DNA of 64,000 nucleotides, taken from Chelatococcus reniformis. Its GTDB lineage: Bacteria; Pseudomonadota; Alphaproteobacteria; Rhizobiales; Beijerinckiaceae. The translations under genes were made by a program, and so were the position numbers. Of the stretch, positions 43,618 through 51,943 are shown one piece after another. Position 1 is the stretch's first letter. The number at the start of each line of letters is the position of its first letter. The stretch covers positions 1 through 64,000 of the forward strand of contig NZ_BMGG01000004.1 in NCBI RefSeq assembly GCF_014640075.1. The letters are read 5' to 3'. Under the pieces are notes generated by a model, which searched no databases, was not told the origin of the DNA, and saw nothing but the letters and a program-made list of their open reading frames with translations.

Positions 43618-44616
43618 ATGATCCGGTGGCTGGGCGGCATTTGGGCGGGCATCGCCTTCCTGTTGGGGGCTGGCGCGGCGCTCGCGGCCGACAAGGTCAC
43701 CTTCGGCACCAACTGGCTCGCCCAGGCGGAGCACGGCGGCTTCTACCAGGCGGTGGCCGACGGCACCTACGCCAAATACGGCCTCGAGGTCACCATCGTG
43801 CCCGGCGGCCCGCAGAGCAACAATCGGATGATGCTCGCGGCCGGCCGCCTCGATTTCTACATGGGCGGCAACCTGCTGCAGCCGTTCTCGGCGGTGGCCG
43901 AGAACATCCCCGTGGTCGTGGTCGCCGCCATCTTCCAGAAGGACCCCCAGGCCATCCTGTCACGGCCCGGCCAGGGCCTCGATACCTGGCAGGACCTCAA
44001 GAAGGCGCGCCTGTTCGTCGCTCGTGAGGGGCTCGTCTCCTACTTCCAGTGGATGAAGGGGGCATTCGGCTTCAGGGAGGATATGACCCGGCCCTACACC
44101 TTCAACGTGGCGCCGTTCCTGGCCGATCCGCAGTCGGCCATGGAGGGTTATATCACCTCCGAGCCGCTGGCGGTGGAGAAACAGGGCGGCTTCAGGCCCA
44201 ACGTGTTCCTTCTGGCCGACTATGGTTTCGACACCTATTCGACCACCATCGAGACGCGGACCGACGTCGTCGCCGGCAAGGCCGACCTGGTGCAGCGCTT
44301 CGTCAATGCCTCGATCATCGGCTGGTACAACTACCTCTACGGCGACCCGGCAGCCGCCAATGCATTGATCAAGACGGCCAACCCGGACATGACCGACGAG
44401 CAACTTGCCTTTTCTCTGGCCAAAATGAAGGAGTACGGCATCGTCGACTCCGGCGATGCCCTCAAGCTCGGCATCGGCGCCATGACGGACGCCCGGATCA
44501 AGCACTTCTTCGAGCTTGCGGTGAAGTCCGGACTGGCCGATGCGGGGCTGGCCTATACCAGGAGTTACACGCTCGCCTTTGTGAACAAGGGTGTCGGGCT
44601 TGACCTCAGGCGCTAG
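43618..44616 (+). CDS. ABC transporter substrate-binding protein, NMT1/THI5-like
   Basis: A 332-aa periplasmic receptor. Residues 1-23 are a signal peptide (to ALAADK). The NMT1 fold starts with VTFGTNWLAQAEHGGFYQAVADGTYAKYGLEVTIVPGGPQSNNRMMLAAGRLDFYMGG, and the later part has EREGL-like LFVAREGLVSYFQWMK and GYITSEPLAVEKQGGF. The family binds thiamine precursors (ThiY), nitrate, taurine or other small compounds. It overlaps the ATPase gene by 26 nt. GGGAGAG lies before ATG 43618. No TPP riboswitch is seen in the promoter gap. Confidence 0.87.
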   Translation: MIRWLGGIWAGIAFLLGAGAALAADKVTFGTNWLAQAEHGGFYQAVADGTYAKYGLEVTIVPGGPQSNNRMMLAAGRLDFYMGGNLLQPFSAVAENIPVVVVAAIFQKDPQAILSRPGQGLDTWQDLKKARLFVAREGLVSYFQWMKGAFGFREDMTRPYTFNVAPFLADPQSAMEGYITSEPLAVEKQGGFRPNVFLLADYGFDTYSTTIETRTDVVAGKADLVQRFVNASIIGWYNYLYGDPAAANALIKTANPDMTDEQLAFSLAKMKEYGIVDSGDALKLGIGAMTDARIKHFFELAVKSGLADAGLAYTRSYTLAFVNKGVGLDLRR

Positions 44617-45406
44617 CCGTTCCGCGGCCACCCCGCTTGCGGCGCCCGCGGCCATCAGCCTCATCGGCGTCGGCAAGAGCTACCCCAGCGGCACGCAGGC
44701 CCTCGATGGGCTGGACCTGGTCGTGCGCCAGGGCGAGTTCCTGGCGCTGCTCGGTCCATCGGGCTGCGGCAAGTCGACGGCGCTGCGCATCATGGCGGGT
44801 CTCGCCGCCCCGAGCAGTGGCACGGTCGAGCGCCATATCGGCGCGGCCGACGGCGCGTCAATCGGCTTCGTCTTCCAGGAGCCGACGCTGATGCCTTGGG
44901 CGCGCGTGGCGGCCAACGTGCGCCTGCCGCTCGATCTGGCGGGTGTCGGCCGGGCGGAGGCGCGGCGCCGGGCCGAGGAGATGATCGAGCGCGTCGGGCT
45001 CGCCGGCTTCGGCCGCGCCTACCCGCGCGAGCTCTCGGGCGGCATGCGCATGCGCGTGTCGCTCGCGCGGGCGTTGGTGACGCGGCCGCACCTGCTGCTG
45101 ATGGACGAGCCCTTCGCCGCACTCGACGAGATCACCCGCTTCAGGCTGAACGACGATCTCTTGGCGCTCAGGGCGGCCTTCGGCTGCACCATTGCCTTCG
45201 TCACCCATTCCACCTACGAGAGCGTCTATCTGGCCGACCGCATCGTCGTGATGAGCGGACGGCCCGGGCGCGTCACCGACGAGATTGTGGTCGAGGCGCC
45301 GGGGCCCCGCACCGCTGCCTTCCGCGGCACGGCGGGCTATGCCGAGCAGTGCCGCCGCGCCTTCGCCGCCGTCGCCGGGGCCGCCGCGGCGAGTGAGCCA
45401 CGATGA
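44591..45406 (+). CDS. ABC transporter ATP-binding protein (nitrate/taurine type)
   Basis: A 271-aa ATPase of the NrtD/SsuB/TauB type. Walker A is LGPSGCGKST, the Q-loop FVFQEPTLMPW, signature ELSGGMRMRVSLARAL, Walker B LLLMDEPFAALDE and H-loop VTHSTYESVYLADRIVVM. GTG 44591 lies inside the end of the receptor gene, and TTG 44600 is an alternative. It overlaps the permease gene by 4 nt (ATGA). The three genes form one importer operon. Confidence 0.9.
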   Translation: MSGLTSGASRSAATPLAAPAAISLIGVGKSYPSGTQALDGLDLVVRQGEFLALLGPSGCGKSTALRIMAGLAAPSSGTVERHIGAADGASIGFVFQEPTLMPWARVAANVRLPLDLAGVGRAEARRRAEEMIERVGLAGFGRAYPRELSGGMRMRVSLARALVTRPHLLLMDEPFAALDEITRFRLNDDLLALRAAFGCTIAFVTHSTYESVYLADRIVVMSGRPGRVTDEIVVEAPGPRTAAFRGTAGYAEQCRRAFAAVAGAAAASEPR

Positions 45407-46197
45407 GGCTCGGCCACGGTGCGCGCATTCTGTCGTGGGCCATGCCGGTCCTCGCGTTCGCCGGCGCGCTGCTGGCGTGGGACCTGGTGGTGCGCCTGAA
45501 CGGCATCCCGCCCTTTATCCTGCCAGCGCCGGCCCTCGTGGCTGCGACCCTGGTCAGCGATTGGCCTATCCTGTCGGCCTCGCTCTGGGTCACCTTGCGC
45601 ACCACGCTCGAGGCGCTGGTCGTGGCGACTGCCGGCGGTGTCGCGCTCGCCGTCGTCTTCGCCCAGTCGCGCTGGATCGCGCTGTCGTTCTATCCGTTCG
45701 CCGTCATCTTGCAGGTGACGCCGATCATCGCCATCGCACCGTTGCTGCTGATCTATCTCTCGCCCGACGCGGCCGTGCTGACCTGCGCCTTCGTCGTCGC
45801 CTTCTTTCCGGTGTTGTCGAACACGCTCGCCGGGCTGACCAGCGTCGATCCAAACCTGCGCGACCTGTTCCGGCTCAACCGCGCCTCGCGGCTGGCGGAG
45901 CTGCTGCGCCTGCGCATTCCGGCGGCCCTGCCCAGCTTCCTCGTGGGCCTGCGCATCGCCGGAGGCCTTGCCCTCATCGGCGCCATTGTCGCCGAGATCG
46001 CCGCGGGCTCCTCGGGTCAGGGCTCGGGGCTGGCCTACCGCATCGTCGAAGCCGGCTACCGCCTCAACGTGCCGCGCATGTTCGCGGCGCTGGCGCTGAT
46101 CTCCATCGCGGGCGTCGTGATCTATGGGAGCCTTGCGCTGCTTTCGCATGTCTTGCTGCGGCGCTGGCACGACAGCACCGTCGCCCGCGACGGATAG
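45403..46197 (+). CDS. ABC transporter permease (nitrate/taurine type)
   Basis: A 264-aa inner-membrane protein with six hydrophobic spans. The coupling loop is NLRDLFRLNRASRLAELLRLRIPAALPSFLVGLRIAGGLALIGAIVAEIAAGSSGQGSGL, close to the EAA motif pattern of this class. The ATG overlaps the ATPase stop in an ATGA junction. The 305 bp after it (46198-46502) hold no gene, only a partial hairpin-repeat relic near 46340-46365 (GCGATCGGGTG). Confidence 0.9.
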   Translation: MRLGHGARILSWAMPVLAFAGALLAWDLVVRLNGIPPFILPAPALVAATLVSDWPILSASLWVTLRTTLEALVVATAGGVALAVVFAQSRWIALSFYPFAVILQVTPIIAIAPLLLIYLSPDAAVLTCAFVVAFFPVLSNTLAGLTSVDPNLRDLFRLNRASRLAELLRLRIPAALPSFLVGLRIAGGLALIGAIVAEIAAGSSGQGSGLAYRIVEAGYRLNVPRMFAALALISIAGVVIYGSLALLSHVLLRRWHDSTVARDG

Positions 46198-46502
46198 CCG
46201 GCCGCCGAAGCCGGCGGACCACGATGGCTATGCTGCACGCGGCATCGGTTATTCGCGTGCGTTGCGTCATCGACTCGTCACCGCCCGCGAAGTACTATTT
46301 CGACGGCAAGCTAATTTATTGGCGAGCTAAGCACGCTGCGAGAGCGTTTCGCGATCGGGTGGGCTCATCCGTTCAGAAGTAGCGCTCCGGATTCGGACAG
46401 TTGGAGTTTGCCGACCGCATCCCGACGGGGCCAGCAGGGCGGGTCGACATGCTTCAGGGATCAGGGCTCGGTCAGCCCGCGGGCATCAAGCGAGACGAGC
46501 CG

Positions 46503-46994
46503 ATGAAGAACCATATTCGCAAGAGCGTGGGGTGGGCGCTCGTCCATTCGGCGCGGTTGCATCGCACCCGCATGGGCGAGCGGCTGTCGGCGCTGGGGCT
46601 CTTCCCCGGGCAGGAGCAGGTGCTGCAGGCGCTGTCCGAGGTCGAGGCCATGACCATGGGCGAACTGGCCGACCTGCTGCGGGTGAAGCCCCCGACTGCC
46701 TCCAAGACCGTGGCGCGCCTGTCGGCGCAGGGGCTGGTGACGCGGCAGGCCGAGCCCGGCGACGCGCGCGTCGTGCGCGTGCGCCTGACATCCGACGGGA
46801 TGCAGCGAGCCGCCTCCATCGCCCAGCTGTGGGACGAGGTGGAGGACGAACTGCTCGACGGCTTCGATGCCAAGGAGCGGCGTCGGCTGCGCAAGCTGTT
46901 GCGGCGCGTCGCCAAGAACCTCGCCGGCACCGAGACCGAGGAGGAGGCGGCCGAGGCGTTGGACGACGAGTTCGAGGACAGCCCCGCCGCATAG
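46503..46994 (+). CDS. MarR-family transcriptional regulator
   Basis: A 163-aa winged-helix protein: VGWALVHSARLHRTRMGERLSALGLFPGQEQVLQALSEVEAMTMGELADLLRVKPPTASKTVARLSAQGLVTR followed by the wing DARVVRVRLTSDG. The C-terminus is highly acidic (ETEEEAAEALDDEFEDS). The frame is open to 46401, but ATG 46503 begins the conserved domain and has GAGACGAG upstream. Its targets are unknown; the nearest candidates are the dehydrogenase and amidase downstream. No copy of the RTCAATNNRTTGAY site is seen next to it. Confidence 0.85.
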   Translation: MKNHIRKSVGWALVHSARLHRTRMGERLSALGLFPGQEQVLQALSEVEAMTMGELADLLRVKPPTASKTVARLSAQGLVTRQAEPGDARVVRVRLTSDGMQRAASIAQLWDEVEDELLDGFDAKERRRLRKLLRRVAKNLAGTETEEEAAEALDDEFEDSPAA

Positions 46995-47207
46995 CCGCTG
47001 GCCGGCGCCGCCTGGCGCGCCGAAGGCCGCCACGGGGTCATGGCGGGGTCATGGCCGTGGGGTCGTTCATGGCCGCGGTTGTCATGGCAGCGCTGCCACA
47101 GGCCGGCTTGACCGGGCTCGCCGTCCCCTTGAGAACAGGACGATCGTCCGGGCGGACGCCGTCCTTTTCCGCGGACGGCCCGCAACACGGTGGTAACGGC
47201 GGCGCCC

Positions 47208-48167
47208 ATGTCCCAGGTCGAAGTGGTTCAAGTCAGTCCGCTCATGCCGGAGCCGCAACAGGCACTGGAGGCGGCATTCACCGTGCATCGCTGCTATGGC
47301 GCGGCCGACCGCGAAGCGGTGCTCGGCAGCCTTGCCGGCCGTGCGCGCGCCGTGGCCGGCGGCGGTGCCAGCGTGGACGCGGCGTTCATCGATGCGCTGC
47401 CGCGGCTGGAGATCATCGCCAATCTGGGCGTCGGCTATGATGCCGTGGACGCCGCGTACGCGGGGCGCAAGGGCGTCGTCGTCACCAACACGCCCGACGT
47501 GCTGACCGACGAGGTCGCGGATCTGACGCTCGGGCTCATCCTGGCGACGGTGCGGCGCCTGCCCCAGGCCGATCGCTACGTGCGCGAGGGGCGATGGCCG
47601 AAGGCTCCGTTCCCGCTCACCGGCTCGCTGCGCGGCCGCACCATCGGCATCCTTGGCCTCGGCCGCATCGGCAAGGCCATCGCCACGCGCTGCGCGGCCT
47701 TCGGCGTGCCGGTGGCCTATTACGGGCGCCGTCGCCAGCCTGATGTCGTCTATACCTACCATCCAACCCTACCGGCGCTGGCCGCGGCCGTGGATGTGCT
47801 GGTGGTGGTGGCGCCGGGCGGCGCCGAAACCCGGGGCATCGTCGATGCCCAGGTGCTGCGGGCGCTGGGCCCCGACGGCATTCTGATCAACGTCGGCCGC
47901 GGTTCGGTGGTGGACGAGCCGGCGTTGGTCGCGGCCTTGCAGGATGGAACCATCGCCGCCGCGGGGCTCGACGTCTTCGCGCACGAGCCGCATGTGCCCG
48001 CCGAGCTGATCGCCCTCGACAACGTGGTGCTGCTGCCGCACGTGGGCTCGGCCTCGGTTGCGACACGCAATGCCATGTCGCAACTGGTGGTCGACAACCT
48101 GATCAATTGGTTCGCCGGGCGCGGTCCCGTCACGCCCGTTGCCGAGACGCCGTGGCCGCCCTCCTGA
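47208..48167 (+). CDS. D-2-hydroxyacid dehydrogenase (glyoxylate/hydroxypyruvate reductase type)
   Basis: A 319-aa NAD(P)-dependent oxidoreductase that reduces 2-oxoacids such as glyoxylate or hydroxypyruvate. The dinucleotide loop is GILGLGRIGKAIATR with YYGRRRQP after strand 2 (arginines there favour NADPH). Catalytic residues are the Arg in NVGRGSVVDEPAL, Glu in FAHEPHVP and His in LLPHVGSAS. The substrate loop is NLGVGYDAVD. ATG 47208 is preferred to GTG 47190, though neither has a strong ribosome site. Confidence 0.9.
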   Translation: MSQVEVVQVSPLMPEPQQALEAAFTVHRCYGAADREAVLGSLAGRARAVAGGGASVDAAFIDALPRLEIIANLGVGYDAVDAAYAGRKGVVVTNTPDVLTDEVADLTLGLILATVRRLPQADRYVREGRWPKAPFPLTGSLRGRTIGILGLGRIGKAIATRCAAFGVPVAYYGRRRQPDVVYTYHPTLPALAAAVDVLVVVAPGGAETRGIVDAQVLRALGPDGILINVGRGSVVDEPALVAALQDGTIAAAGLDVFAHEPHVPAELIALDNVVLLPHVGSASVATRNAMSQLVVDNLINWFAGRGPVTPVAETPWPPS

Positions 48168-48187
48168 CGGGTGACGGCGCTCCGCGG

Positions 48188-48451
48188 TCAGCGCGTGACG
48201 ACCGGCTCGACCCTGTGTGCGCTGCGCACGAAGGTGACCATGGCCCACAGGCCGACGAGGCCGAAGATTGCCATGAATGCGTATTCGATCGTCGTGCCGA
48301 GCTCGAGCAGGCCGGCGATGGCCCAGCCGCCGGCGATGGCCGCGCCCATCACCTCGGTACCGACGAGCAACGTCAGCGAGCCCAGCGTGAGCAGGTTGCG
48401 CCAGTTGATGCGGCCTTGCGGGGGGCGGCTGCTGTCCGTATCTGCCGACAA
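48188..48451 (-). CDS. Small two-span membrane protein
   Basis: An 87-aa protein: polar start (MSADTDSSRPPQGRINWRN), two hydrophobic spans (LLTLGSLTLLVGTEVMGAAIAGGWAIAGLLELG and FMAIFGLVGLWAMVTFV), then a basic tail ending VVTR. It uses a TTG start with AAAGGAC 7 nt upstream. Family not recognised. It is convergent with the dehydrogenase and divergent from the amidase. Confidence 0.72.
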   Translation of the reverse strand: MSADTDSSRPPQGRINWRNLLTLGSLTLLVGTEVMGAAIAGGWAIAGLLELGTTIEYAFMAIFGLVGLWAMVTFVRSAHRVEPVVTR

Positions 48452-48744
48452 TCGACGTCCTTTCGGTGGAAGGCGCGGAAACTAGCCCAAGTGCGAGCCC
48501 GATGACAAGGCAATGCGGCAGCCGCAAGTCTCGCCGCTTGCCCTGCGGGACACGCATGGGCACATTCGCGCGATTCGGCTCAAGCGCCACTGCGTTTCCG
48601 CTAAGGTGGCTCCACAAACGACATCGGCGGCGGCACGGGGCTGGCTGAAGGCGGGACATTCGTTGCGGTGCAGCGCTGGATCGTCGATGAACCAGGCGAA
48701 GCGTCACGCGGGTTGGTCCCACGAACGGCTCAGAGCGAGGGTGG

Positions 48745-49941
48745 ATGCATCACGAGACCTTCAAGGCCTTCATGCCCTATCCCCCCGTGGCGGTCGCCCA
48801 CGCGCCGACGGGGCCGCTGTCGGGCCTGAGCTTTGCCGTCAAGGACGTGATCGACGTCGCCGGCTATCCCACCTCCTGTGGCACGCCGCTCAAACTTGCC
48901 GCCTCCGGCATCAAGCCGTCCACCGCCCCCGTCGTCCAGCAGTTGCTCGATGCCGGCGCGCGCTTCGCCGGCAAGACCCACACGGACGAATTCGCCTTCT
49001 CGATCCTGGGCCGCAACTGCCATTTCGGCACACCGATCAACCCCGCGGCGCCGGGGCGCATACCCGGCGGCTCGTCCTCGGGCTCCGCCGTGGCCGTGGC
49101 CGCCCGGCTGGTCGATTTCGCGCTCGGCACCGATACCGGGGGCTCGCTGCGGGCCCCGGCCTCCTACTGCGGCATCTTCGGCATTCGCCCCACCTTCGGC
49201 CGGGTCGACAACAGCCTGTGCGAGCCGCTGGCCGGCAGCTTCGATACGGTCGGCTGGTTCGCGCGCGACGCCAAGATGCTGGCGCGGGTCGGCGCCGTCC
49301 TGCTCGGCCCGGACACCACCTCGCTGCCGGGGGCGGCGCGCTTCCTGATCGCCCGCAGCTGCTTTGCCGTGGCCAAGCCCGAGACAGCGGCCGAGCTGGA
49401 GGGGGTGCTCCGCCGCGTCGAGCTGCGGCTCGGCATGCTCGATGACACCACCGATGCCGCGCCCAACATCGACGATCTGTACTGGGCCTTCCGCCATATG
49501 CAGTCGCGCGAGGCCTGGGAGGCGCACCACACCTTCATCGAGGAGGTGGAGCCGCCCCTGGCTCCCGCGCTGGCCGAGCGGTTCGCCTTCGGCAAGGACG
49601 TGACCGACTCCCTCGTGGCTGAGGCGCGGGCGCTGCGTGTGCGCTTTCGCCAGCACCTGACGGCGCTGCTGGGCGAGGGCACGGTCCTGGTGCTGCCGAC
49701 CATGCCGGCACCGCCGCCGTTCCTGAACGAGGCCGACGCGGCGATCGAGGATTTCCGCAATCGGACCGTCCGGCTGCTGTGCCTGGCAAGCTTAGCCGGC
49801 TTCCCGCAGGTCACCATCCCGGTTATCGAGAGCGACAGCGGCCCCTTGGGCCTGTCGCTGCTCGGACCAGCCGGCTCGGACCGGTCGCTGATCCAGCTCG
49901 CCAGCCGCGTGGCGGAGGCGGCCCGCGAGCGGATCGCGTAG
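48745..49941 (+). CDS. Amidase (AS family)
   Basis: A 398-aa amidase-signature enzyme with a complete Ser-cisSer-Lys triad: Lys33 in FAVKDVID, the cis-serine in PGGSSSGSA (about Ser110-111) and the nucleophile Ser134 in GTDTGGS. The family's C-terminal region has LPTMPAPPP. It hydrolyses a carboxamide of unknown identity; the type is close to AtzF/indoleacetamide hydrolase-like proteins. A GCGAGGG stretch precedes ATG 48745. It may act with the dehydrogenase upstream, but a minus-strand gene lies between them. Confidence 0.9.
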   Translation: MHHETFKAFMPYPPVAVAHAPTGPLSGLSFAVKDVIDVAGYPTSCGTPLKLAASGIKPSTAPVVQQLLDAGARFAGKTHTDEFAFSILGRNCHFGTPINPAAPGRIPGGSSSGSAVAVAARLVDFALGTDTGGSLRAPASYCGIFGIRPTFGRVDNSLCEPLAGSFDTVGWFARDAKMLARVGAVLLGPDTTSLPGAARFLIARSCFAVAKPETAAELEGVLRRVELRLGMLDDTTDAAPNIDDLYWAFRHMQSREAWEAHHTFIEEVEPPLAPALAERFAFGKDVTDSLVAEARALRVRFRQHLTALLGEGTVLVLPTMPAPPPFLNEADAAIEDFRNRTVRLLCLASLAGFPQVTIPVIESDSGPLGLSLLGPAGSDRSLIQLASRVAEAARERIA

Positions 49942-50002
49942 AGCGGTCGCGCCGCCCTCCGTTCGAAGGCTCGGCGCCCGCGCAGGCCGGCGCTCATTCG
50001 AC

Positions 50003-50080
50003 TGCGAAATACTTTATCTGTCTGAATTGTCGCGTTTTCTTTACGCGAACTGGCGTCCACTTCGCTCAAAAGCGCTCTAG
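50003..50080 (-). repeat. CTAG-bounded dispersed element, copy E (truncated, inverted)
   Basis: Reverse-strand copy keeping one end and the core (CGCGTTTTCTTTACGCGAAC, then GTCCACTTCGCTC, ending AGCGCTCTAG). The far end is degraded. Its terminal CTAG contains the TAG stop (50077-50079) of the adjoining minus-strand gene. Confidence 0.8.
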
Positions 50081-51102
50081 CCGGCGCCTGCGGAGGCGAG
50101 GCCGATCAGCAGGGCCGCGCCCAGCACGAGGACGAACGCGCCGGCGAGCACCTCGATGCCGGCGACGGCGATGGTGCCGCTGCGCCCGCGTCCGCCGGCC
50201 AGCCGTAGCGCCAGGCCTTTGGCGAAGACCGCCAGCGCGGCCGCCATCCCGGTGGTGATGGCGGTGCCGAGCGCCATGGCGAAGGTCGCCGCGACCCCGA
50301 TCGTAAAGGCCTTCTGGGAGAGGGCGAAGACGAGCAAGATGATGGCGCCGGAGCAGGGACGGGTGCCCGCCGCCAGCACGACACCGATCCAGGCGCGCAC
50401 CGTGCCGGCGCGGGCGACCTCGGCGGCCGACGGCATGTGGGCGTGATCGCAATCGTCGGCTGCGGCCGTGTCGCCGTCAGGCGCGCTCACCGCGACGAAC
50501 TTGCCGGCCTTGCGCCACAGCAGGACGGCGCCCACCACGGCCACCAGCGCGAAGCTCGCCAGCTCGATGAGGTTGGCGGTGGCGCTCACCGACGCGGCGG
50601 TCGCCTTGAGCACGACCGCCAGCACGGCGACGATGGCGATGGCGACCAGGGCCTGGAGCACGGCCGCCGCCAGACTGAGCACGAAGCCTTTGGCCAGCGT
50701 CTGCTCATTGGCCAGCAGATAGCCCGAGATCACCCCCTTGCCGTGCCCGGGGCCGGCGGCGTGGAAGACGCCGTAGGCGAAGCCGATCCCCATCAGGGTC
50801 CACAGGCCGGTCCCGGTCTCGGCGATCACCTGGAGGCCTTGGGTGAGCGCCTGGTAGAACTGCGATTGCAAGGCCAGGATCAGCGCGCCGAAGCTGCCCG
50901 TTGGAGCCGCCTCACGCAAGCCGGTGCCGAACGGGCTCTTGGGCGGGGGTGGGGCCGCGGCCTGGCCTGCCGCCCAGGCAATGAGCGCGAGCGCCGCGGC
51001 CACGATGCAGACCGCGGCCACGGCGACGGCGAGGCGACGGCCCAGCCGGCTTTGGCCTGCCGCGATCGCGCGCGTGGCCGTACCCCCGTCACTCAGGGAC
51101 AT
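50077..51102 (-). CDS. Nickel/cobalt transporter, NicO/RcnA family
   Basis: A 341-aa inner-membrane protein with an N-terminal span and about six further spans. The metal motif is FAYGVFHAAGPGHGKGVISGYLL, matching HxxGPGHGKG of NicO proteins, and the second half has GTRPCSGAIILLVFAL. A His/Asp-rich loop (DDCDHAHMPS) lies between. The real start is ATG 51102, inside a 10-nt overlap with the DUF1007 gene; the longer open frame to 51852 reads through that gene out of frame. Direction (uptake or export) and metal are not decided by sequence. The stop is provided by a dispersed repeat. Confidence 0.87.
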   Translation of the reverse strand: MSLSDGGTATRAIAAGQSRLGRRLAVAVAAVCIVAAALALIAWAAGQAAAPPPPKSPFGTGLREAAPTGSFGALILALQSQFYQALTQGLQVIAETGTGLWTLMGIGFAYGVFHAAGPGHGKGVISGYLLANEQTLAKGFVLSLAAAVLQALVAIAIVAVLAVVLKATAASVSATANLIELASFALVAVVGAVLLWRKAGKFVAVSAPDGDTAAADDCDHAHMPSAAEVARAGTVRAWIGVVLAAGTRPCSGAIILLVFALSQKAFTIGVAATFAMALGTAITTGMAAALAVFAKGLALRLAGGRGRSGTIAVAGIEVLAGAFVLVLGAALLIGLASAGAG

Positions 51103-51740
51103 GCGACGAGGGCCTTGTTGGCGAACTGGGTGCCGAAATCGGATGATTGATCCAGGGCGGTGAAGAAGCTCTCCGACAGGTTGCGCGCGTCGGGGGCCGG
51201 GGCCTTCGGCCGCATGACGGTCAAGGTGCAGCCCGCCGGAGCGCCCGCGAGGCGCACCGGATCGGCGCCGTCGGCCAAGTTGAAATCGACGAAATAGGTC
51301 GGATCCGACACGTCGAACATCAGCGCGCGGCTGGCCGGCAGCGGTTTCTTCAGCGGCAGCAGAAATCTCAGCGTCAACTGGCCGTCGGTGAACTCCATCG
51401 CCGTATCGGCCGGTTCCGCGAACTCGAGCTCCTTGCCGTTCACGCGGGCGTGGGTGAAGTAACCGTACTCGTTGAGCGACTCCGTGTTCACTTTGGCGAG
51501 CTCCGCCAGCTCGTCGGTCGTGACCTTGCCGTCGCCGTTCTTGTCCAGGCCCTGCACGGAATAGGCGGAATAGGCTTTGTCGAAGGTCCAGCTGTGGCGG
51601 ACGCCGGTCATGGAGCCGCCGGGTGCATAGATGATCTCGCTGCGCACGCTCACCCAGACATGCGGGTGGGCCGCCGCCGGCAGGGCGAGGGCAACGACCA
51701 GCAGAAGGCCGAGAATCAGTCGCATGGCGAGCTCGCTCAT
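51093..51740 (-). CDS. Exported DUF1007 protein with EF-hand-like loop
   Basis: A 215-aa periplasmic protein. The signal peptide ends at PAAAHPHVWVSV, so the mature protein begins with His-Pro-His, a potential metal site as in other DUF1007 proteins. An EF-hand-like loop DKNGDGKVTTDEL lies at about 67-79. DUF1007 genes typically sit before NicO-type transporters, as here (10-nt overlap), and probably hand metal to them. ATG 51740 (GAGGG 10 nt upstream) or 51725. Confidence 0.87.
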   Translation of the reverse strand: MSELAMRLILGLLLVVALALPAAAHPHVWVSVRSEIIYAPGGSMTGVRHSWTFDKAYSAYSVQGLDKNGDGKVTTDELAELAKVNTESLNEYGYFTHARVNGKELEFAEPADTAMEFTDGQLTLRFLLPLKKPLPASRALMFDVSDPTYFVDFNLADGADPVRLAGAPAGCTLTVMRPKAPAPDARNLSESFFTALDQSSDFGTQFANKALVACP

Positions 51741-51761
51741 AGTGGGCGCACCCTCTTTCGC

Positions 51762-51775
51762 AATTCGATCGAATT
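51762..51775. promoter_or_regulatory. 14-bp palindrome before the DUF1007-NicO pair
   Basis: AATTCGATCGAATT is a perfect palindrome 22 bp upstream of the DUF1007 start, in a 203-bp divergent gap with the MFS gene. A metal-responsive operator is possible. A palindrome this A+T-rich stands out from its surroundings, but only one copy is seen. Confidence 0.35.
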
Positions 51776-51943
51776 CGAGGCACGCCGCGCCGGCGGGCCT
51801 GCGCTGCAGCCGTCAGCCCCATTGTGGGCGACGCAGCGTTGCCGCCACGCATCCCAGCTCCAGATGTAGGCCCGAGGATGACGGATGTTCGGGTTTAGCA
51901 TGCGCGGACGAGGCGCGATGATCCAGCGGAGATAATTCGACCC

